Positions 53,893 to 61,557 of a stretch of DNA of 64,000 nucleotides are shown here, piece by piece. Location: assembly GCA_964368455.1 (NCBI GenBank), contig CAYJAZ010000009.1, positions 45,558 to 109,557 of the forward strand. The letters run 5' to 3'. Below the pieces are notes generated by a model. The model ran no database searches and had not been told where the DNA came from. It worked only from the letters and a program-made list of their open reading frames with translations. The DNA comes from CAYJAZ01 sp964368455. Its GTDB lineage: Bacteria > Desulfobacterota > Desulfovibrionia > Desulfovibrionales > Desulfovibrionaceae. The position numbers and the translations under genes were made by a program. The number at the start of each line of letters is the position of its first letter. Position 1 is the stretch's first letter.

Positions 53893-54465
53893 ATGGATAC
53901 TTTTCAACTTTTTATATCAGCAATATTTGTAAACAACATTGTTCTCGCTCAATATTTGGGTAACTGCCCTTATCTTGGCTGTTCCAAAGAAAGAGCAACT
54001 GCTTATGGCATGAGTGGAGCTGTGGTTTTTGTTACTATCATGGCAGCTCTCATCACTTGGCTTATTTCAGAATATTTCTTAAGACCTTTTAGTCTTGAAT
54101 ATTTACAGACCATTTTCTATATCTTAGTTATTGCCTCATTAGTGCAATTCGTTGAAATGTTTTTGAAAAAAATGGTGCCACCACTCTATTCTTCACTTGG
54201 CATCTTTCTTCCTCTTATCACTACAAACTGTGCTGTTATGGGGGTAGCCCTACTTATTCAACGTGAAGAATACGGGCTTGGAACAGCACTTACATTTGCT
54301 CTTGCTTCTAGTCTTGGATTTGTTCTTGCATTGGTGGTTTTATCTGCCATACGTGAAAGATTGGAAATATGCAGAGTGCCGAAGATGATGCGAGGAACAC
54401 CTATAGGCCTTATTATGGCTGGGCTTATGTCAATGACATTTATGGCTTTTAAAGGAATGATCTAG
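53893..54465 (+). CDS. rnfA: Electron transport complex subunit RnfA
   Basis: 190 residues with six membrane helices, homologous to RnfE in inverted topology. The conserved cysteine motifs are AQYLGNCPYLGCSKER and LPLITTNCAVMGVALL. Together RnfA and RnfE form the membrane pathway and ion-translocating core. It lies 30 nt after rnfE and 8 nt before rnfB. Confidence 0.94.
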   Translation: MDTFQLFISAIFVNNIVLAQYLGNCPYLGCSKERATAYGMSGAVVFVTIMAALITWLISEYFLRPFSLEYLQTIFYILVIASLVQFVEMFLKKMVPPLYSSLGIFLPLITTNCAVMGVALLIQREEYGLGTALTFALASSLGFVLALVVLSAIRERLEICRVPKMMRGTPIGLIMAGLMSMTFMAFKGMI

Positions 54466-54473
54466 GGGAAATT

Positions 54474-55457
54474 ATGCTAACATCAGTTCTCATTTTATTT
54501 GCGCTTGGCTTTGTTGCTGCAGTTATACTTGCTATAGCCTCGAAAGTTTTTTATGTAGAAGAAGATCCAAGAATTGAAGCTGTTGCGGATGCACTACCTG
54601 GTGCTAATTGCGGTGGTTGTGGCTATCCTGGCTGTGAAGGTTATGCATCTGCTGTTGTGCTTGATCCAAGTGTTGCCGCAAATCTATGTGTTGCAGGCGA
54701 TGACAAAACAACAGCAACTGTTGGCGAACTCACAGGAAAGGCTGTAAGTCAAGCTGATCCACTTATCAGCGTAAGACGTTGTGAAAAAATTGAAGGGCAA
54801 GTTGAACTTCGTTTTGAATATCAAGGTATGGCATCTTGTGCTTCTGCAGCCGAATTAGCCTCTGGCCGTGGTTTCGATGCTTGTACTTATTCTTGTCTTG
54901 GATTAGGCGATTGTTTAAAAGTTTGTCCATTCGATGCTATTATCCTAGAAGACAATGTAGCTAAAATCGATGGAACACGTTGTATTGGTTGCGGAAAATG
55001 CATTCCAGCTTGTCCGCGTAATGCTTTAGAATTAGTTCCTAAATCAGCAAGAGTAATGGTCTTTTGTACAACAAAAGCAAAGGCAAAAGATGTTAAAGCA
55101 GCTTGTTCAGTTGGCTGTATCGCTTGTACTCTTTGTGTAAAAAAATGTCCTGCAAAAGCTGTTGAATTTACAGACAATATGGTTAAAATCAACCATGCTC
55201 TATGTAAAGAATACGGCGAAAGTTGTAATGAAGCTTGCGTAAGTGCATGTAAGAGAAATATATTTAAGTCTTTGATGAACCAAGAAAAAGTTGAAAAAGC
55301 TGCTCTTGCTCCAAAAGAAGAAGAAAAAATTGAAGAAGCAGTTGAAGTGAAAAGTGAAAACTCAGCTGAAGCACAAACTGAAGCTAAGCCAGAAATTAAG
55401 ACTGAAGCAAATGCTGTAAAGCCAGAAGCTAAATCTGAAGCCGAAGTTAAAGAATAG
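54474..55457 (+). CDS. rnfB: Electron transport complex ferredoxin-type subunit RnfB
   Basis: 327 residues. It has an N-terminal membrane helix (ILFALGFVAAVILAIAS), then the Fe4S4 domain ALPGANCGGCGYPGCEGYA. Four further cluster motifs follow: CLGLGDCLKVCPFDAI, CIGCGKCIPACPRNA, CIACTLCVKKCPAKAV and CNEACVSACKRN. RnfB accepts electrons from ferredoxin. The last 55 or so residues form a glutamate/alanine/lysine-rich tail (EEKIEEAVEVKSE), a low-complexity extension of unknown use. Confidence 0.93.
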   Translation: MLTSVLILFALGFVAAVILAIASKVFYVEEDPRIEAVADALPGANCGGCGYPGCEGYASAVVLDPSVAANLCVAGDDKTTATVGELTGKAVSQADPLISVRRCEKIEGQVELRFEYQGMASCASAAELASGRGFDACTYSCLGLGDCLKVCPFDAIILEDNVAKIDGTRCIGCGKCIPACPRNALELVPKSARVMVFCTTKAKAKDVKAACSVGCIACTLCVKKCPAKAVEFTDNMVKINHALCKEYGESCNEACVSACKRNIFKSLMNQEKVEKAALAPKEEEKIEEAVEVKSENSAEAQTEAKPEIKTEANAVKPEAKSEAEVKE

Positions 55458-55474
55458 GATTTTGAAGGTTTTGC

Positions 55475-56455
55475 ATGAAGACACGCAGAGAATTTTTGCA
55501 TACAGCCCTTTCTTCCTTTGGTATTGCTTCGCTTGGCATTGCTTCGCTTTCAGCCTTAGCTATGGGCAAAAATGTAGATAAAGCTTTTGCACAAGAAATA
55601 GCTTCTGAACATGAATCAAAAACTATAGTAAAACAAACTGTTATTGCTATGGGAACCTTTGTTTCATTCACAACCTCTTTAGTATCAAACACACATGCTA
55701 AGGAAGTTTTTGCTAAAGCCATTCAAGAAATAGCTCGCTTAGAGAAAATTTTTTCAAGACATGATACAAATTCTGCTCTCTCGCATCTCAATAAAGAGGG
55801 CAAATTAGAATATGCTCCGCAAGAACTTCTCTATGTGCTTGATAAAAGTTTAGAAATTGCTAGAAACACCAATGAAATTTATAATCCAGCAGTAAAACCT
55901 TTACTCGATGTATACGAAGCACAGCAGAATATAGAAAAAAGTGTGCAGGCAATTTCAGCTGATCAAATAAAAGAAGCACAAGAACTTATTCAATTATCTC
56001 AAATACAAATCAAGGATAATGATATTTTATTCAAGAAAAAGAATATGTCTATCACACTTGATTCTCTAGCAAAGGGCTTTATCATTGATAGAGCATCTGA
56101 AATATTATTGAAAAATGGTATAGAAAATCATATTATTAATGCTGGTGGCGATATCATAGCAAAAGGCAGAAAATCGCCTACAGAAGCATGGATTATAGGT
56201 ATTGAAGATCCGAGAAATCCAGCAAAAGTGCTTACTTCTTTTGCCTTAGAAAATGCCGCTGTTGCTACTTCTGGTGCTTATCAAAAATTCTTTGATAAAG
56301 ATGCCCAAAGACATCATATCATCAATCCACACACAGCACTCTCGCCTAAAATTTTTTCCATTTCTTGTAAGGCAGAGAATGCTATGCTTGCAGACGCTTA
56401 TTCTACTGTAAATTCACTTTCTTCTACTTCTTCCTATAAGAAATTCTTGATTTAG
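55475..56455 (+). CDS. apbE: FAD:protein FMN transferase ApbE
   Basis: 326 residues. The N-terminus KTRREFLHTALSSFGIAS looks like a twin-arginine signal with a hydrophobic stretch to about residue 38. The ApbE domain shows VIAMGTFVSFT, LDSLAKGFIIDRA, INAGGDIIAKG, VATSGAYQKF and HHIINPHTA. ApbE attaches FMN to threonines of RnfD and RnfG, explaining its place at the end of the rnf operon. It is followed by a bidirectional terminator. Confidence 0.93.
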   Translation: MKTRREFLHTALSSFGIASLGIASLSALAMGKNVDKAFAQEIASEHESKTIVKQTVIAMGTFVSFTTSLVSNTHAKEVFAKAIQEIARLEKIFSRHDTNSALSHLNKEGKLEYAPQELLYVLDKSLEIARNTNEIYNPAVKPLLDVYEAQQNIEKSVQAISADQIKEAQELIQLSQIQIKDNDILFKKKNMSITLDSLAKGFIIDRASEILLKNGIENHIINAGGDIIAKGRKSPTEAWIIGIEDPRNPAKVLTSFALENAAVATSGAYQKFFDKDAQRHHIINPHTALSPKIFSISCKAENAMLADAYSTVNSLSSTSSYKKFLI

Positions 56456-56476
56456 AACATTATTAAAAAAACCAAA

Positions 56477-56506
56477 AAAAAGAGCTCAATTGTTTGAGCT
56501 CTTTTT
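56477..56506. terminator. Bidirectional terminator between apbE and ccmF
   Basis: A perfect 13-bp stem AAAAAGAGCTCAA/TTGAGCTCTTTTT around TTGT, with A tracts before and T tracts after. It serves the converging rnf (plus) and ccm (minus) transcripts. Confidence 0.88.
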
Positions 56507-56526
56507 ATTTAATTCTTTACTGTATT

Positions 56527-58449
56527 TTATTCTGCTTGTACATTTTCTTCATCGTCTTCATTTCTTCTTTTCACTGTTTCAAGTGCGAAAAATGGGAAAA
56601 GACAAAGAATAAATGAACCTATCCAAATCCAATTCACTAATGGATTTGAACTCACTCTTAGAACTGCAGTATTGCCGTCTTCTAAACCAAAGAGTGAGGC
56701 ATAAATTTCGTCTTTCAAAGATGGCATAGTGCCAACTTCTGAGAAAGATTGATTGCCAAATTTATTGTAGATTCTTTTTTGCGGATGAAGTTCACCTATG
56801 ATTTTTCCATTTTTTGAAACATAGAGTTCAGCTTCTAAGAAATCAAAAGTAGCGGCTCTACCTTCATAAATTTCATTCAATGTAATCACATAAGCACCTA
56901 ATTGAGCAGATTCTCCTTTTTTGAGGTCTAAATCTCTTTCAATTTTATAGGCAGATGAATAAGTCACACCAAGAATAATCAAGGCTAGGCCAAGATGTAC
57001 GCCATGTGCAGCAAGTTTAGGAGCAAAAGCTCTTGTGCTCTTCTTCGATAATTGCAAGATACTTGATGCAATAACACCAATACTTACTGAAGAGGCAAAG
57101 AGTGCAAGTATATTTTCGTAAGCAAAAAATGCATTTGAAACAAAATTTATGACAATAACGCCAATAACTGTATAGAGGTTCTTTTTATCAACTAATCCGC
57201 CATTCCAGCCAAGATATGGACAAATAGCAAGCATTGCACATATAACTGTGAATAGAGGTAAGCAAACTTGATTGTAGAATTTCGCGTCTAAGCCAACAGC
57301 TTGTTCAGACCAAAGCAATGAAATTCTTGGCCATAATGTTGCAAGCAATATTATCACAGTCATAGCTATCAAAATCCAAGCTGTGAAGAATAAAAAGCCT
57401 TCCCTTGTTTCAACACCGCAAAGACTTTCTTCGCCTTGCTTCTTTGCTATAATAGAAATAAATAAAGCAACAAGAGTTGAAAGAACAACAAATAATAATA
57501 AGGGCATAGCAGCGCCGCCACTACCAAAAGCATGCACAGAATCCACAACATTACCACGTACTAAATAGGTAGCAAAGAAAGCAGTAATTGTTGTGAGTGC
57601 CATTAAAAATATATTTGTTCTATGTAATTTATTTCTTCTTTGTTCAATAATCATAGTATGTAAGGCAGCACTAGCAATAAGCCAAGGAAGCAAGGAAGCA
57701 TTTTCAACTGGATCCCAGGCCCAATAACCACCCCAACCAAGTTCCATATAAGCCCACCAAGCACCAAGCAAGATGCCAGCAGAAAGAAAGATCCATGCAG
57801 TCATGATAAATGGACGTGAAACTTCACTCCAACGTCTTTCTTGTGAAACTGACTTACTTAAAGCCTGTGCAAGTGCAAGACAAGAAGGAATAGTAAAGCC
57901 ACCATAGCCTAAGAAAAGTAATGGAGGATGTATAATCATTCCAGGATTTTGCAATAATGGATTCATTCCCCTACCGTCTGGCGGAGCTGGAAAAGTAGTG
58001 GTGAATGGATTTTGCGAAGTAGAAAGCAAGTAACCAAAAAATGCCATGATAAAGAGATAAAATACCCAATACCATTGCTTTGTTTCATCGCTAAAAGATC
58101 TATAGCTTTCTGTGAGCTGAAAACATGCACCACAAATAGCAACCATAAGAGCCCAAAAAAGTAATGAGCCAGCTTGTCCAGCCCAAAAAGCTGTCAATCT
58201 ATAAAAAAGAGGAAGAGTTAAATCTGTATACCCTGCAACATAGTCAACAGAAAAATCATAAGTTATCAAAGCATAGAGCAAGATAAGCGAAGCTAATATA
58301 TGTCCACTTGTAAGGCCTATACTTGCTTTTTCAACAAGAGCTAAATATTTTGATGGTTTATTCTCATAGAGTGAAAGGCATGCCAAAGTGACACCAAGCA
58401 ATGCACAAACAAGTGTGAAGAGCTCTAAAACATGAGCTAAAGTATACAT
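56527..58449 (-). CDS. ccmF: Cytochrome c haem lyase subunit CcmF
   Basis: 640 residues with about 15 membrane helices. The WWD haem motif is visible as GWGGYWAWDPVENASLLPWL. Nearby are LLQNPGMIIHPPLLFLGYGG and conserved histidines, as in CcmF. It ligates haem to apocytochromes. It lies 23 nt after ccmE. CcmG and CcmH are not found in the window, matching the reduced System I of Desulfovibrio. Confidence 0.95.
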   Translation of the reverse strand: MYTLAHVLELFTLVCALLGVTLACLSLYENKPSKYLALVEKASIGLTSGHILASLILLYALITYDFSVDYVAGYTDLTLPLFYRLTAFWAGQAGSLLFWALMVAICGACFQLTESYRSFSDETKQWYWVFYLFIMAFFGYLLSTSQNPFTTTFPAPPDGRGMNPLLQNPGMIIHPPLLFLGYGGFTIPSCLALAQALSKSVSQERRWSEVSRPFIMTAWIFLSAGILLGAWWAYMELGWGGYWAWDPVENASLLPWLIASAALHTMIIEQRRNKLHRTNIFLMALTTITAFFATYLVRGNVVDSVHAFGSGGAAMPLLLFVVLSTLVALFISIIAKKQGEESLCGVETREGFLFFTAWILIAMTVIILLATLWPRISLLWSEQAVGLDAKFYNQVCLPLFTVICAMLAICPYLGWNGGLVDKKNLYTVIGVIVINFVSNAFFAYENILALFASSVSIGVIASSILQLSKKSTRAFAPKLAAHGVHLGLALIILGVTYSSAYKIERDLDLKKGESAQLGAYVITLNEIYEGRAATFDFLEAELYVSKNGKIIGELHPQKRIYNKFGNQSFSEVGTMPSLKDEIYASLFGLEDGNTAVLRVSSNPLVNWIWIGSFILCLFPFFALETVKRRNEDDEENVQAE

Positions 58450-58472
58450 ATTGTTCCTTTAAAAAATATTAA

Positions 58473-58883
58473 TTAAGTGCGGTTTTCTTTTTCGTATTTT
58501 GATGGGCATTTTGTCATTAAAGTTTCAGCTTGGAAAGAAGCTTTTTGCACAAGCCTTCCTTCTAAAATAACTTCAATACCTTCATCAAAAGTATCTGGAA
58601 TAATTCCACTATAAACAACTGTCATTGTTTGTTCAGGCATTTCTGGATCTATCAAAACAAATTCCACGCTATTTCCTGAGGCATTTTTTGTATAAGAGCC
58701 TACATTTCCAAATAAACGCATAGAATTATCTTCAGTTTGCCCTTTTTCTTGTGCTGCTAAAGCTTCGGAAACGTTAAGAAAGTATACACTTCCCTCGTTT
58801 AAGCCCGAATACACCATGCCTCCTAAGCCACCAATAAAAAGCACAAATGCTATAATATATGGAGTAAAAGATTTTTTCTTCAT
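58473..58883 (-). CDS. ccmE: Variant haem chaperone CcmE with CxxxY motif
   Basis: 136 residues. It has an N-terminal membrane anchor (FTPYIIAFVLFIGGLGGMVY) and the OB-fold core (MRLFGNVGSYTK, VEFVLIDPE, VVYSGIIPD, VILEGRL). Where most CcmE proteins have HxxxY for covalent haem attachment, the end reads KCPSKYEK, that is CxxxY. This is the known variant in Desulfovibrio and archaeal Ccm systems lacking CcmG/CcmH. It is the first gene of a ccmE-ccmF operon with its own promoter. Confidence 0.92.
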   Translation of the reverse strand: MKKKSFTPYIIAFVLFIGGLGGMVYSGLNEGSVYFLNVSEALAAQEKGQTEDNSMRLFGNVGSYTKNASGNSVEFVLIDPEMPEQTMTVVYSGIIPDTFDEGIEVILEGRLVQKASFQAETLMTKCPSKYEKENRT

Positions 58884-58896
58884 TTTTGTTCCTTTT

Positions 58897-58937
58897 CTTT
58901 ACTTCGTAAAGTATACATTAAAATTATTCTTTAGCAA
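58897..58937 (-). promoter_or_regulatory. Predicted ccmE promoter with overlapping operator-like dyad
   Basis: On the minus strand: TTGCTA (58932-58937), a 16-nt spacer and TATACT (58910-58915). A perfect dyad CTTTAC-TTC-GTAAAG (58897-58911) overlaps the -10 edge and the likely start site, so it could bind a regulator. Confidence 0.45.
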
Positions 58938-59239
58938 GTAGGAATTAATCTCATTAGTAAATTTAATATAAAATAGAGCATCTTTAATATAATAATATTT
59001 TAATTAAAAAGCAAGTCAGTAAGCTATGAAAATTACACTACTTTAAATTTATTTTTTTGTATAAAATATATTAATTCAAAATTTATTTTTTCTATATTCT
59101 TTAGAGCATTGTTTAAATCTTCTTTTATTTTTTTGTTTAAAAAAGACTTTTTAGCTTATTTTTTTCAAATTTACGAGGATATTGCGTAAAACAATAAAGA
59201 AAAAATTCTTGATAATAAATAAAAAAAGTGTTAATTTTC

Positions 59240-59269
59240 TTGTAGATAAATTGTTTATGAATTTATAAT
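59240..59269 (+). promoter_or_regulatory. Predicted promoter of fba-gap
   Basis: A perfect TATAAT (59264-59269) is preceded after 18 nt by a weak TTGTAG (59240-59245). The predicted start lies about 22 nt before the fba ATG. The rest of the 416-bp space 58884-59299 is AT-rich and shows nothing beyond this and the ccmE promoter. Confidence 0.45.
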
Positions 59270-59299
59270 CTTAACTACATTCTTCATGGGGGTCTTCTT

Positions 59300-60223
59300 A
59301 TGCCACTAGTGAATCCAAGGGCAATGTTTGAAAGAGCATATAAAGAAAAATATGCTATTGGTGCTTTTAATGTCAATAATATGGAAATAATTCAAGGCAT
59401 TATGCAAGCAGGTGCAGAAGAAAACGCGCCTTTAATCTTACAAGTTTCTGCTGGAGCAAGAAAATATGCTGGGCAAAACTATATTTTAAAACTTATTGAA
59501 GCTGGCTTGGAAGAAGCAGATCTTCCTGTTGTTCTCCATCTTGACCATGGTCCAGATTTTGAACTTTGTAAAGCTTGTATAGATGGCGGTTTTACTTCTG
59601 TTATGATAGATGGTTCACATCTTGATTTTGAAGAAAATATTGGCGTCACTAAGAAAGTTGTTGAATATGCACACGAAAGAGGTGTTTGGGTTGAAGCTGA
59701 ATTAGGCAGACTTGAAGGTATTGAAGGCCATGTTTCAAGTGCGGAACATGTGTTCACAGATCCAGATCAAGCTGTTGAATTTGTCGAAAGAACTGGCTGT
59801 GATTCTCTTGCTATTGCAATTGGCACAAGCCATGGAGCGTATAAATTCAAGGGTTCATCTGAATTAAAATTTGATATTCTTGAAAAAATTGGCAATCTTA
59901 TGCCAAATTATCCACTTGTTTTGCACGGTGCTTCTTCTGTTCCAACTGAATTTGTTGAAATGGTGAACAAATACGGCGGACAATTATCTGGTGCTGCAGG
60001 TATTCCAGAAGATATGCTTAGAAAAGCAGCTTCAATGGCTGTTTGTAAAATTAATATAGATTCAGATATCAGACTTGCAATGACAGCAAATATACGTCAA
60101 GTTTTAGCTGAAAAACCAAGTGAGTTTGATCCACGTTCTTATCTTAAACCTGCTCGTGAAGCCGTAAAAGAGATGGTACAAAGAAAGATTAAAAATGTTT
60201 TAGGTTGTTCGAATAAAGCTTAA
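59300..60223 (+). CDS. fba: Class II fructose-bisphosphate aldolase
   Basis: 307 residues. It cleaves fructose 1,6-bisphosphate in glycolysis or runs backwards in gluconeogenesis. Zinc-ligand and substrate motifs: PVVLHLDHGPD, SVMIDGSH, VWVEAELGRLEG, AIGTSHGAYKF, LVLHGASSVP and KINIDSD. GGGGG precedes the ATG. It lies 26 nt before gap, so the pair forms one glycolytic unit. Confidence 0.94.
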   Translation: MPLVNPRAMFERAYKEKYAIGAFNVNNMEIIQGIMQAGAEENAPLILQVSAGARKYAGQNYILKLIEAGLEEADLPVVLHLDHGPDFELCKACIDGGFTSVMIDGSHLDFEENIGVTKKVVEYAHERGVWVEAELGRLEGIEGHVSSAEHVFTDPDQAVEFVERTGCDSLAIAIGTSHGAYKFKGSSELKFDILEKIGNLMPNYPLVLHGASSVPTEFVEMVNKYGGQLSGAAGIPEDMLRKAASMAVCKINIDSDIRLAMTANIRQVLAEKPSEFDPRSYLKPAREAVKEMVQRKIKNVLGCSNKA

Positions 60224-60249
60224 TTATTTATTTTTTTTGGGGGAGCAGT

Positions 60250-61245
60250 ATGGCTTTACGCATAGCGTTAAATGGTTTTGGTAGAATTGGCAGATATCTT
60301 ACAAGACTTCTTGCAACAAGAGATGATATAGAATTAGTAGCTATAAATGCAAGAGCAACAAATGAATCTCTTGCAAGATTGCTCAAATACGATTCTGTTC
60401 ATGGCAAGGTTGATTTCCCTGTTGAATTCAACGATCAAGGTTTGATTATCAACGGTAAGCAAGTCATAATTACTCGTCAAATGACTGGATCATGGATTTG
60501 GAAAAAATTGAATGTTGATATTGTTGTTGAAACAACAGGCACAATCAAGGATAGACATGGTTTAGCACAACATTTAGATTGTGGTGCAAAGAAAGTTATT
60601 ATGTCAGCTCCTGCAAAAGGTGCAGATGTTACTATTGTTATGGGCGTGAACGACAATGAATACAACAAAAAAGAACATCTTGTTCTTTCAGCTGCATCAT
60701 GTACAACAAATTGCCTTGCACCTGCTTCAAAAGTTATTCACGAAAACTTTGGAGTGAAGCATGGCATTATGACTACCATACACTCCTATACAATGAGTCA
60801 ACGTATCTTAGACGGTTCTCACTCTGATCCAAGACGTGCAAGAGCGTGTGCTCTAAGCATGATTCCAACTTCAACAGGTGCAGCAAAGGCTATCGGCCTT
60901 GTTTACCCTGCTTTAGATGGCAAGATTGATGGTATGGCTGTTCGAGTTCCTGTACCAAATGTTTCTTTAGTTGATGTGACATACGAATTAGAAAGACCAA
61001 CATCTATCGAAGAAGTTAATGCTGTATTAAAAGCCGCTGCAAATAGCGTGCTCAAAGAAAATATGGGCTTTAGCGACGAACCTTTAGTTTCTGTTGACTA
61101 TCTTGGCATGACACAAGGCGGTGTTGTTGATGGCATGAGCACAAAGGTTATCGACGGAACAATGCTCAAACTTATTATATGGTATGATAACGAAGCTGGC
61201 TTTACACATCAATTATTAAGATTGATAGAACTTGCTGGAAAATAA
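60250..61245 (+). CDS. gap: Glyceraldehyde-3-phosphate dehydrogenase
   Basis: 331 residues. The NAD-binding start is RIALNGFGRIGRYLTR. The catalytic cysteine lies in AASCTTNCLAPA, and TIHSYTMSQRILD and WYDNEAGFTHQ are conserved. Some positions differ from the commonest type (MSQRILDGSH for TNDQRILD; TGSWIWKKLNVDIV for PxxLPWxxLGVDIV). GGGGGAG precedes the ATG. A long palindrome follows the stop codon. Confidence 0.94.
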   Translation: MALRIALNGFGRIGRYLTRLLATRDDIELVAINARATNESLARLLKYDSVHGKVDFPVEFNDQGLIINGKQVIITRQMTGSWIWKKLNVDIVVETTGTIKDRHGLAQHLDCGAKKVIMSAPAKGADVTIVMGVNDNEYNKKEHLVLSAASCTTNCLAPASKVIHENFGVKHGIMTTIHSYTMSQRILDGSHSDPRRARACALSMIPTSTGAAKAIGLVYPALDGKIDGMAVRVPVPNVSLVDVTYELERPTSIEEVNAVLKAAANSVLKENMGFSDEPLVSVDYLGMTQGGVVDGMSTKVIDGTMLKLIIWYDNEAGFTHQLLRLIELAGK

Positions 61246-61287
61246 AAAATAACTTTTTATTGCAAAAGTAAAAAAATATTATAAAAA

Positions 61288-61401
61288 CTTAAATAACTAG
61301 ACTCCTACGTCGCTACGCTCCTCTGAATGAGATAAAGATTTAATCTATTTCATCACTCAGTAAAAAAGCGAAGCTTTGACCTAGGAGTCTAGTTATTTAA
61401 G
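61288..61401. repeat. 114-bp inverted repeat after gap with a perfect 20-bp arm
   Basis: CTTAAATAACTAGACTCCTA (61288-61307) is perfectly complemented by 61382-61401. The 74-nt interior contains CGTCGCTACGCTCCTC, a piece of the CGTCATTGCGAGG-type unit seen in the composite repeats. It may terminate fba-gap or be a small mobile hairpin element. Confidence 0.7.
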
Positions 61402-61467
61402 CAGAAAGTGTTTTTAAAAACTCAATTTCAAAAACAAAAAGTCTTAGTTTGGTTTGATAGCAAGGCA

Positions 61468-61527
61468 TAGAAAATTTTTCTTGACGGAGTTTAGTAAGCC
61501 CTAAATGACGGAAAGAAAAATTTTCTA
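61468..61527 (-). terminator. Long hairpin terminator of the second autotransporter
   Basis: A perfect 15-bp arm TAGAAAATTTTTCTT (61468-61482) pairs with 61513-61527; the interior also partly pairs (GTTTAG/CTAAAT). It lies 31 nt beyond the minus-strand stop codon. Confidence 0.55.
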
Positions 61528-61557
61528 TAACGATGCTAGCGAGCCAAAATAAGGTTT

